A DNA stretch of 11,348 bases from Rhodospirillaceae bacterium UBA3470 (GTDB taxonomy: Bacteria; Pseudomonadota; Alphaproteobacteria; Rhodospirillales; Casp-alpha2), in NCBI GenBank assembly GCA_002378125.1, contig DFRF01000127.1, positions 1 through 11,348 on the forward strand, given 5' to 3'. How positions within the stretch are numbered: the stretch's first letter is position 1; each line of letters starts with the position of its first letter. The notes below the pieces were generated by a model, which saw nothing but the letters and a program-made list of their open reading frames with translations, had not been told where the DNA came from and did not search any database. A program made the position numbers and the translations under genes. This document shows, in pieces, positions 6,240-11,348 of this stretch.

Positions 6240-7097
6240 TTAGCGAAGGAAGGTAATAGTCACGCGGCGGTTCTTGCCTTCGTGCTTGTTATCGCCACGG
6301 TCTACGACCGGTGCGATTTCTCCGTAGCGGGACCACTTAAGAATTTTCCGCGGCACACCCAATTCCATGAGACGGTTGCTCACTTCGGCAGCGCGATAGC
6401 GGGATAGACGCATGTTATATTTTTTGCTGCCCGCCGAATCAGCGTGGCCGGCAACAATGATCTTGCCCGGCTTACGCAGACGGTAGTCGGCATAGGCTTG
6501 CTTGATTTTAGTCATTTCGCCGCCCGTGATGTCGGCGCTGTCGGAACCAAAGTAGACGACAAACGGTGCAGGCATGGGAGCCGGCGGTGCCATCTTCTTC
6601 TTGGCCATCTTCTTCTTACGGACTTTCGTGTCAAAAAGAGCAGCTTGGAAAGCCTGACGACAAGCGCGTATGTGTTCGACCTTATCGCCTTCTTCCTGTT
6701 CCTGAATCCAGCAGTCGAACATAGCCTGAGCGCGCGCCGCAGGACCCGGGGTCAGATCGCTGCCGCCATTCCAGAGCTTGTTAACAAGAGCCATCCGGGC
6801 CTTCGCCAGTTGACCTGAGGCGTGAGCAGGGATTTTCCGCTCATTAAGTTGCTGCGGCAGAACATCCAAACCAAGTCCGGCATCTCTCGCCTTTTTGATG
6901 AAGTACTTCGTGTCGTCCGCGTCGTCTTCTGCTTGCTCAGCTTTGGCTAAAGAGACGTATTCCTTGTGCAACGCCGATTTAAATGCGTCACGGGTTGTTT
7001 GCATACCAGCAACGGAAGCCGTGTCGATGCTGCTTGCACACCCGGAAACCAGCGCAGCCGCCAAGCCTGCCAGGACTATAAATTTCAACTGTTTCAT
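6240..7097 (-). CDS. OmpA/Pal-family peptidoglycan-binding lipoprotein
   Basis: Probable outer-membrane lipoprotein that grips peptidoglycan through its C-terminal OmpA-like domain. The 285-residue product has a signal peptide with lipobox VSGC (cysteine 20, Ala at +2), then a helical, charged region of about 130 residues containing two cysteines (FDCW and RACRQ) that could form a disulfide. A Lys-rich then Pro-rich linker (KKKMAKKKMAPPAPMPAP) precedes the OmpA domain of about 110 residues. This has the strand VVYFGSDSADIT, AGHADSAGSKKYN, and the diaminopimelate-binding signature NMRLSRYRAAEV with the later NRRVTI. There is no OmpA beta-barrel, so it is not a classical porin-type OmpA; it lacks the small size and tol neighbours of Pal. 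ATG 7097 is chosen for its ribosome-binding site (AGAGGA, 8 nt away); a longer version from 7136 would spoil the signal peptide. Followed by a strong terminator. Confidence 0.88.
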   Translation of the reverse strand: MKQLKFIVLAGLAAALVSGCASSIDTASVAGMQTTRDAFKSALHKEYVSLAKAEQAEDDADDTKYFIKKARDAGLGLDVLPQQLNERKIPAHASGQLAKARMALVNKLWNGGSDLTPGPAARAQAMFDCWIQEQEEGDKVEHIRACRQAFQAALFDTKVRKKKMAKKKMAPPAPMPAPFVVYFGSDSADITGGEMTKIKQAYADYRLRKPGKIIVAGHADSAGSKKYNMRLSRYRAAEVSNRLMELGVPRKILKWSRYGEIAPVVDRGDNKHEGKNRRVTITFLR

Positions 7098-7369
7098 TAC
7101 AGGCATCCTCTTGATGTTATTCAACCGTTTAATCAACCGGTTAGGTCAGACCTAGCAACAACTTGGTTGCAAATGAACGGCCTTTTATCACCCTACCGTG
7201 AAAACCTGATGCGCCGGATTCTAAATTTGGCAATTACCCGACACACATATACACCCTACACACTGTATTCGCCATCAGTTTAAACCGTATAAGACGGACG
7301 ATGCAAATATCCAATTATGGCAAACTTCCGCGCCGTTTCAGGGTCATACAAAGATCGATGCATACCATT
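7098..7369. other. Intergenic region between trkH and the OmpA-like gene, with dyads
   Basis: 272 bp without a gene, AT-richer than its surroundings and probably the leader and promoter region of the OmpA-like gene. Close to that gene are TAGGTC-A-GACCTA (7142-7154, 6-bp arms), GCAAC/GTTGC arms (7155-7170), and CAACCG repeated 12 bp apart at 7122 and 7134. A candidate minus-strand promoter further out is TTGGAT (7309-7314) with TATACG (7286-7291), 17 bp apart; it would give a leader of about 180 nt. No clear terminator is visible just after trkH. Confidence 0.4.
7106..7111 (-). promoter_or_regulatory. Ribosome-binding site of the OmpA-like gene
   Basis: AGAGGA on the minus strand lies 8 nt before ATG 7097. 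It selects this start, which places the positively charged n-region and lipobox at normal distances, over the upstream in-frame codons at 7106 and 7136. Confidence 0.65.
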
Positions 7370-8815
7370 TTAACCGCGCCAGAAGCTTCGGGTGAACAGG
7401 ACAATGACGGTGAAGAGTTCAAGTCGGCCGAGAAGCATGCCGCCGCTCAGCAACCATTTCGCCGTATCCGGAAGGCTTGCGAAGTTTCCAGCCGGCCCGA
7501 CGATCGGGCCCAGGCCGGGGCCCACGTTAGCAATGGCTGCAGCGGCGCTGGAAAATGCGGTCAGAAAATCCAACCCCAGCAACCCCAGCGCTAGGGCCAG
7601 GATGCAGAACGAAAAGAACCACATGAAGAAGAACCCAAGGACGGACATGATGACGTCATCTGAGATGGGCTGTCGGTTGTAATAGGGTATAAACACGCCG
7701 TTCGGCTGCATTAGTTGGTGGGTCTGTGATCGCGCGGCAGCGTAAAGGACTTGAATTCGAAAGACCTTGATTCCACATGTCGTCGAACCGGCACATCCAC
7801 CAATGAACATGATGAAGAAGAAAATGGGTGTCGCGAACGCACCCCACAAGCCATAGTCGGCGGTTGCATATCCCGTCCCTGTGATAATCGAAACGATGTT
7901 GAATGCGGCCAATCTCAAGGCATCGGCGATCTCCGACCCTCGCTCCATCCAAAGCCAGCCCGCGGTCACTAAAATAATGACCACCACAGTGGTCAGAAAC
8001 CATTGCACCTGGGTATCGCTCCCCAACGCGGTCCAATCACCCTGTAAAGTCTTCAAATAAAGCAGGAATGGCAAGGCGCCCACGATCATCCCAGCGACAG
8101 CCAAATAATCGATCCAGGCATTGTTGAAGTGCCCAATCGACGCATCGTGGGTGGAGAAACCGCCGGTGGCGATAGTCGTCATGGCGTGTGCCACCGCGTC
8201 AAACCCCTTCATACCGGCCATCCAATAGGCAAAGGCCCAAACACCGGTAAGAATGAGATAAATGACGCCGATGGCGGTTGCAATTTGGGCGGCGCGGGGC
8301 AAGGCTTTCTCCGTCTGATCGGAACTCTCCATGCGGAAAAGTTGCATCCCACCAACCCGCAGCATGGGTAGCACGGCGATAGCCATGACGATAATTCCGA
8401 TACCGCCGAGCCACTGCAGAAGCGCCCGCCAGATCAATACACCTGAAGGCGCCTGATCCAATCCAGTAATAACCGTCGAGCCCGTTGTAGTGAGGCCGGA
8501 CATAGCCTCAAAAATAGCATCCGTGAAACTCAGATTAAGCTCTGAAAATTTGAGCGGCAGTGAGGCGAAAAACACCAACGCCATCCAACTTAGCGTCGTC
8601 ATCACGAAGGCCTGCCGAGCCATCATCCGGCCGCCACCAGTTCGGCACGTCAGCGCCGTACCCACGCCGACGAACAAAGTCACCCCCCCCGAGATCAGGA
8701 ATACCTCCCAATCCGGATGGCCGTCGTATAAATCAAACGCGGCAGGCACCACCATCATCACGGCGAGGGTGGACAACAGGATGCCGATTACCATGAAAAC
8801 CGGCCGGAAATCCAT
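7370..8815 (-). CDS. trkH: TrkH-type potassium uptake channel subunit
   Basis: Inner-membrane pore subunit of a Trk/Ktr potassium uptake system, normally gated by the cytosolic nucleotide-binding ring TrkA. The 481-residue product matches TrkH in length and repeat structure: four M1-P-M2 units, each with a short filter loop. The four loops are visible: TTTGST (filter Gly about 112), TIATGGFS (about 218), ITGTGYA (about 315) and IANVGPGLGP (about 432). The conserved GGCAGSTTCGIKVFR segment (339-353) follows the third repeat as in TrkH. ATG 8815 begins a sensible N-terminal membrane segment, but the ribosome-binding site is poor (AGGCGA). It lies 106 bp downstream of folE on the same strand, with a GC hairpin in the gap, so it probably has its own promoter. 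trkA is not in the window. TrkG or KtrB are alternative names for close relatives; the length and loop sequences favour TrkH. Confidence 0.93.
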   Translation of the reverse strand: MDFRPVFMVIGILLSTLAVMMVVPAAFDLYDGHPDWEVFLISGGVTLFVGVGTALTCRTGGGRMMARQAFVMTTLSWMALVFFASLPLKFSELNLSFTDAIFEAMSGLTTTGSTVITGLDQAPSGVLIWRALLQWLGGIGIIVMAIAVLPMLRVGGMQLFRMESSDQTEKALPRAAQIATAIGVIYLILTGVWAFAYWMAGMKGFDAVAHAMTTIATGGFSTHDASIGHFNNAWIDYLAVAGMIVGALPFLLYLKTLQGDWTALGSDTQVQWFLTTVVVIILVTAGWLWMERGSEIADALRLAAFNIVSIITGTGYATADYGLWGAFATPIFFFIMFIGGCAGSTTCGIKVFRIQVLYAAARSQTHQLMQPNGVFIPYYNRQPISDDVIMSVLGFFFMWFFSFCILALALGLLGLDFLTAFSSAAAAIANVGPGLGPIVGPAGNFASLPDTAKWLLSGGMLLGRLELFTVIVLFTRSFWRG

Positions 8816-8841
8816 ATTTTCGCCTGTTTCGGTTTACCCCA

Positions 8842-8859
8842 GGGACGCCCCCGGCGCCC
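8842..8859 (-). repeat. GC hairpin in the folE-trkH gap
   Basis: GGG-A-CGCC pairs with GGCGCCC around a CCC loop: seven base pairs with one bulged A. It lies 27 nt upstream of the trkH start, inside its leader, or 63 nt after the folE stop. No T tract follows on the minus strand, so it is not a standard intrinsic terminator; it might protect the folE 3' end or affect trkH translation. Confidence 0.4.
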
Positions 8860-8869
8860 ATCTTCGCGA

Positions 8870-8898
8870 ACTGAACCGCGTTGGGCGGCGCTGGTCAA
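8870..8898 (-). promoter_or_regulatory. Candidate promoter for trkH
   Basis: On the minus strand TTGACC (8893-8898), a 5 of 6 match to the -35 box, is followed after 17 nt by TTCAGT (8870-8875), only a 3 of 6 match to the -10. The position, in the 106-bp gap after folE, is right for trkH, but the poor -10 keeps this tentative. Confidence 0.28.
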
Positions 8899-8921
8899 CT
8901 AGAATTCGTTGTTGACACACC

Positions 8922-9566
8922 TTAGCCAAACCGCGTTTCGCCGGAGGAAGGATTACCAATCATGGCCAGAAGTTCCCGGCGCGTTTCACCATTTTCCCGA
9001 AAGGTGCCGAGCATGCGGCTGGTCACCATGGTCACACCGGCCTTTCGCACGCCACGGGTGGTCATGCATTGGTGCGCGGCCTCAATGACCACTGCAGTCC
9101 CAAGCGGCTGCAGGATTTCGTTAATGGCGTTGGCCACTTGCGAGGTCAATTTTTCCTGTATTTGGAGCCGTTTAGCATAAGCCTCGACGAGGCGCGCCAG
9201 CTTTGAGATACCGACTACCCGACGATGAGGCATATATGCTACGTGAGCTTTACCCAGGATTGGAACCATGTGGTGTTCGCAATGGGACTCGAGCCGGATA
9301 TCGCGCAGCAAAACAATTTCGTCGTATCCTTCAACTTCTTCAAAAGTTCGCTCAAGTATGGCTTTGGGATCGGCGGCATAGCCAGAGAAGAACTCTTCGT
9401 AGGAGCGTACGACGCGATCCGGGGTATCCACGAGCCCTTCCCGGTCGGGGTCATCGCCCGCCCATCGAATCAACGTCCGAACCGCCGCCTCCGCATCCGA
9501 ACGGCTGGGCTTGGCAGTTTCATTTTGTTTCTCAGCGCTGACGCTGAAAGGTTTATCAAAATTCAC
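8922..9566 (-). CDS. folE: GTP cyclohydrolase I
   Basis: Cytosolic, homodecameric zinc enzyme that opens and rearranges GTP to 7,8-dihydroneopterin triphosphate, the first step of tetrahydrofolate synthesis and, in many bacteria, of queuosine synthesis. The 214-residue length is normal. The zinc site is complete: Cys96 and His99 in LESHCEHHMVP and Cys167 in HQCMTTRGV, with the catalytic His98. The type IA motif GKAHVAYMPHRRVVGISKLARLVE is nearly consensus. The first 20 or so residues are variable. The start codon is GTG 9566, with AGGA 8 nt upstream. The 112-bp gap to apaG carries a possible promoter. I see no zinc-responsive (Zur-type) operator by eye, and no other folate genes are adjacent. 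Type IA identity is certain from the motifs. Confidence 0.96.
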   Translation of the reverse strand: MNFDKPFSVSAEKQNETAKPSRSDAEAAVRTLIRWAGDDPDREGLVDTPDRVVRSYEEFFSGYAADPKAILERTFEEVEGYDEIVLLRDIRLESHCEHHMVPILGKAHVAYMPHRRVVGISKLARLVEAYAKRLQIQEKLTSQVANAINEILQPLGTAVVIEAAHQCMTTRGVRKAGVTMVTSRMLGTFRENGETRRELLAMIGNPSSGETRFG

Positions 9567-9603
9567 TCGAAATATCCTGTGTCATCAATTAGTCGATCTT
9601 CTG

Positions 9604-9632
9604 TAAATGGGTGACGCCTGACATGACGTCAA
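9604..9632 (-). promoter_or_regulatory. Candidate promoter for folE
   Basis: On the minus strand TTGACG (9627-9632), 5 of 6 to the -35 consensus, lies 17 nt from CATTTA (9604-9609), a weak -10. The 3' edge is about 38 nt before the GTG start at 9566. The -35 overlaps a TGACGTCA palindrome. Position is suitable, but the -10 is poor. Confidence 0.3.
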
Positions 9633-9678
9633 GTTCGTCTGACGACGATCGAAACCCAAAGTGGAGGTGAAAGCCAGA

Positions 9679-10107
9679 TCAATGAATAAACGGCTGTGGG
9701 CCTTCACAGCTATCTAACGAGAACGCGGGCACAGAAATATCAAACATTTCGCCGGCCTCGCTAATCATACGGAAACTCCCAGACATGAACCCCGACGACG
9801 TCGTAAGCGGTGTGCCGCTTGTGTACTCGAACGCCTCCCCCGGCTTAAGGACCGGCTGTTCACCAACGACACCATCGCCGATTACGTCATGCGCCTGGCC
9901 GCGCGCATCGATGATCCGCCAATGCCGCGTCAACAGCTGCGCCACGGCGTCGCTGTGGTTCTCAATACGAACTTGGTAGGCCCAGAGGTACCGTCCTGCA
10001 TCAGGTTCGGATTGATGCTCCAGATACACAGGCTGCACGCTCACGGTAATGCCGCGGGTCGTCTCCGAATAGGCATCAGGCATCGAGGATGGGGAGGCTA
10101 CGGACAT
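9679..10107 (-). CDS. apaG: ApaG protein
   Basis: Small cytosolic beta-sandwich protein of the ApaG (DUF525) family. Its biochemical role is unsettled: the name comes from the E. coli apaGH operon, mutants in Salmonella link it to cobalt resistance and magnesium efflux, and the same fold occurs in F-box proteins as a protein-interaction domain. The 142-residue product carries the near-invariant core: WAYQVRIENHS (42-52), LLTRHWRIIDARG (58-70), the nucleotide-binding-like GDGVVGEQP (77-85), and then FEYTSGTPL and GFMSGSFRM. An N-terminal extension of about 15 residues is the only unusual part. ATG 10107 has AAAGAG overlapping the stop of the upstream radical SAM gene, 10 nt away, so the two are almost certainly co-transcribed. 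No apaH is in the window. Confidence 0.94.
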   Translation of the reverse strand: MSVASPSSMPDAYSETTRGITVSVQPVYLEHQSEPDAGRYLWAYQVRIENHSDAVAQLLTRHWRIIDARGQAHDVIGDGVVGEQPVLKPGEAFEYTSGTPLTTSSGFMSGSFRMISEAGEMFDISVPAFSLDSCEGPQPFIH

Positions 10108-10117
10108 TCTTAACTCT

Positions 10118-11044
10118 TTAGTTCGGGCTGCACGATGCGCCCCCCAGAATACAGAATTTCGCGCAATGGGGATGGTTTAGCCGAATGCCGCCTGCCGACT
10201 GGCTAAGATTGGCACCCAGTTCGAACTCCTCATCGAAGGGTAGCAAGGTGCAGGGCACGACGACGGGGCCGTCGGCGCCCTTCTTGCTAACGATCATCCG
10301 GGACGTCGCACACATGATCGTTTCCGGTTTGATCCCAAGAATATCCCAACAATGCACGGTGATCTCCGGAACATCGACGGCCATGTCCATTTCGGGAAAC
10401 AAAATAAGACGCGCCGGGTCATCGGCATCGATGTTGATGTTTTCGCTTTCGAAAAAGGCACGGTAACCGACCCGTGCCTCGTTCTCCGTCTCGTCCCAAC
10501 AGGTTCGGCCAGCCACATTCAGATTGAAGCCGTTGACCGCCAGCCACCGAAGGCCCTCGATCATCGGCTCCCAAGTTCCGGTTCCTCGAATGTCTTCGTG
10601 TTTCTTTCGCGTGAAATGATCAATCGACACCCGGATCGCCAGAGCGTCACCATGACAATCGCGCATCGCCAAAAGGTCTTCGCGCCGATGATGGAGCGGT
10701 CTCATCGCATTGGTAAGAACTAGGACGCGGAAACCGCGGGTCAGGCTCTCTTCGATCATTGCCGGCAGATCCTTATTCATGAACGGCTCGCCGCCCGTGA
10801 ACGCAATCATCTCGACCGGGTAACCTTCGACTGCTATCTCATCGAGATAATTCTCCACTTGGGGCAAGCTGAGATATCGCAGGTGATCATTAGTGGGACT
10901 GGAATCCATATAGCAATTCTTGCAAGTAATATTGCAGAGACTGCCGGTGTTGAACCAGACGGTATGGAGCCGCGTTAGTGCGACCACCGCACGCTCCTCT
11001 CCCTTCGCGGTAACGAGAGGGTCCCGGAATTTGGCCGGATCCAT
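10118..11044 (-). CDS. Radical SAM protein with cysteine-rich C-terminus
   Basis: Predicted cytosolic iron-sulfur enzyme that cleaves S-adenosylmethionine to start radical chemistry; the substrate is unknown. With start 11044 it has 308 residues. The CxxxCxxC cluster motif is at Cys37, Cys41 and Cys44 (CNITCKNCYMDSSP), and the SAM-binding GGEP at 84-87 (IAFTGGEP), then RVSIDHF. After the barrel come six more cysteines, at about 232, 245, 265, 294, 298 and 305, the last three in CAKFCILGGASC near the C-terminus. This spacing suggests an auxiliary Fe-S cluster of the SPASM or twitch kind, as in peptide-modifying and other anaerobic enzymes; that is inference. ATG 11044 is preferred because AGGA lies 6 nt upstream and the following sequence looks like a family N-terminus; ATG 11077 would add 11 residues but has no ribosome-binding site. 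It is followed after 10 bp by apaG, forming an apparent two-gene operon. No precursor peptide gene was seen. Confidence 0.85.
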   Translation of the reverse strand: MDPAKFRDPLVTAKGEERAVVALTRLHTVWFNTGSLCNITCKNCYMDSSPTNDHLRYLSLPQVENYLDEIAVEGYPVEMIAFTGGEPFMNKDLPAMIEESLTRGFRVLVLTNAMRPLHHRREDLLAMRDCHGDALAIRVSIDHFTRKKHEDIRGTGTWEPMIEGLRWLAVNGFNLNVAGRTCWDETENEARVGYRAFFESENINIDADDPARLILFPEMDMAVDVPEITVHCWDILGIKPETIMCATSRMIVSKKGADGPVVVPCTLLPFDEEFELGANLSQSAGGIRLNHPHCAKFCILGGASCSPN

Positions 11045-11123
11045 GGGAACGTCCTGGAAAATCGTCGAATTGGGCATGGTACCAATTTCAATACGTATCG
11101 CGGGTGAATTTCATCAACAACTT

Positions 11124-11154
11124 ATAATATGCACCGCTGTTCCGCGCTAATCAA
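11124..11154 (-). promoter_or_regulatory. Candidate promoter for the radical SAM-apaG operon
   Basis: On the minus strand TTGATT (11149-11154) is followed after 17 nt by CATATT (11126-11131), each 4 of 6 to consensus; a TATTAT overlaps two bases further on (11124-11129) at 19-nt spacing. Transcription would start near 11118, giving a leader of about 70 nt to the ATG at 11044. It is the only AT-rich promoter-like site before the operon. Confidence 0.42.
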
Positions 11155-11348
11155 AATAGTTTTATTAGCCCGATATAACCTCAGCCAGGGACCAAAAAAG
11201 GTACGACTTGGCTGTCCTCGAACACGCAAAGCGGCAATGTACCGGCCACATCGCCATTCATCTGGATCGGTTCACCGTTGTGCCCTCAATGTACGCCTCA
11301 AAGACCACCAGATATAGCCCATACCTTACCCTCAGCTAACCAGCTCTG
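11155..11348. other. Right-edge stretch with no supported gene
   Basis: No gene can be supported here. A plus-strand 62-codon frame (11129-11317) is Arg/His/Cys-rich and looks like chance. On the minus strand two short protein-like frames abut in different registers (stops at 11258-11260 and 11181-11183), and a third runs off the edge with a stop at 11298-11300; any of these could be the decayed or true 3' end of a gene lying to the right. None has a start with a ribosome-binding site. Confidence 0.4.

Noticed and set aside
8912..8940. Perfect plus-strand TTGACA just past folE
   Set aside because: The -10 position (GTTTCG) is poor and no plus-strand gene follows; it would only read antisense into folE.
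9612..9644. TGACG repeated three times upstream of folE
   Set aside because: Spacings of 12 and 16 are irregular and a 5-mer recurs easily by chance; not enough for an operator claim.
11129..11317. 62-codon plus-strand frame upstream of the radical SAM gene
   Set aside because: Arg/His/Cys-rich, no ribosome-binding site, overlaps the candidate minus-strand promoter; chance is the simplest reading.
1..11348. Defence system, biosynthetic cluster or mobile element
   Set aside because: Every confidently identified gene is a housekeeping type; no integrase, transposase, nuclease-helicase set, precursor peptide or flanking repeats were found.

Overview
The window looks like an ordinary, gene-dense piece of chromosome from an alphaproteobacterium. 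Moderately high GC, the argD-argF-hslO order, an alphaproteobacterial-style OmpA lipoprotein with a helical N-terminal part, and apaG and folE nearby all fit, perhaps in the Rhodospirillales. The lineage is inferred from protein flavour and gene order, not from a database comparison. I see no tRNA, rRNA, CRISPR array, insertion sequence, integrase, phage gene or toxin-antitoxin pair.

Layout. Bases 1-292 hold no convincing gene; they begin with three perfect copies of an 8-bp repeat cut by the window edge. recX (minus) and an ABC-2 permease (plus) diverge from a 79-bp gap. The plus strand then carries argD and argF one base apart, behind a good sigma70-type promoter. Next come a possible small unknown gene, hslO (Hsp33, overlapping the unknown gene by 8 nt) and an unrecognised lipoprotein. 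The rightward block ends near 6150. A strong hairpin at 6184-6211 separates it from a leftward block which, read in transcription order from the right end, is radical SAM protein, apaG, folE, trkH and an OmpA/Pal-like lipoprotein. The last roughly 190 bases hold no supported gene.

How the genes relate. ArgD and ArgF catalyse consecutive-branch steps of arginine synthesis (N-acetylornithine formation, then ornithine to citrulline) and are almost certainly co-transcribed. hslO is a redox chaperone that commonly travels with argDF in this class. The rest are housekeeping functions: recombination control (RecX), folate/pterin entry (FolE), potassium uptake (TrkH), cell-envelope anchoring (OmpA-like lipoprotein) and ApaG. 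Partner genes missing from the window are recA, the ATPase for the ABC permease, and trkA.

No clear new biological system is visible. The items most worth a second look are the radical SAM protein with a cysteine-rich C-terminus in an apparent two-gene operon with apaG, the unknown gene wedged between argF and hslO, and the orphan ABC permease.
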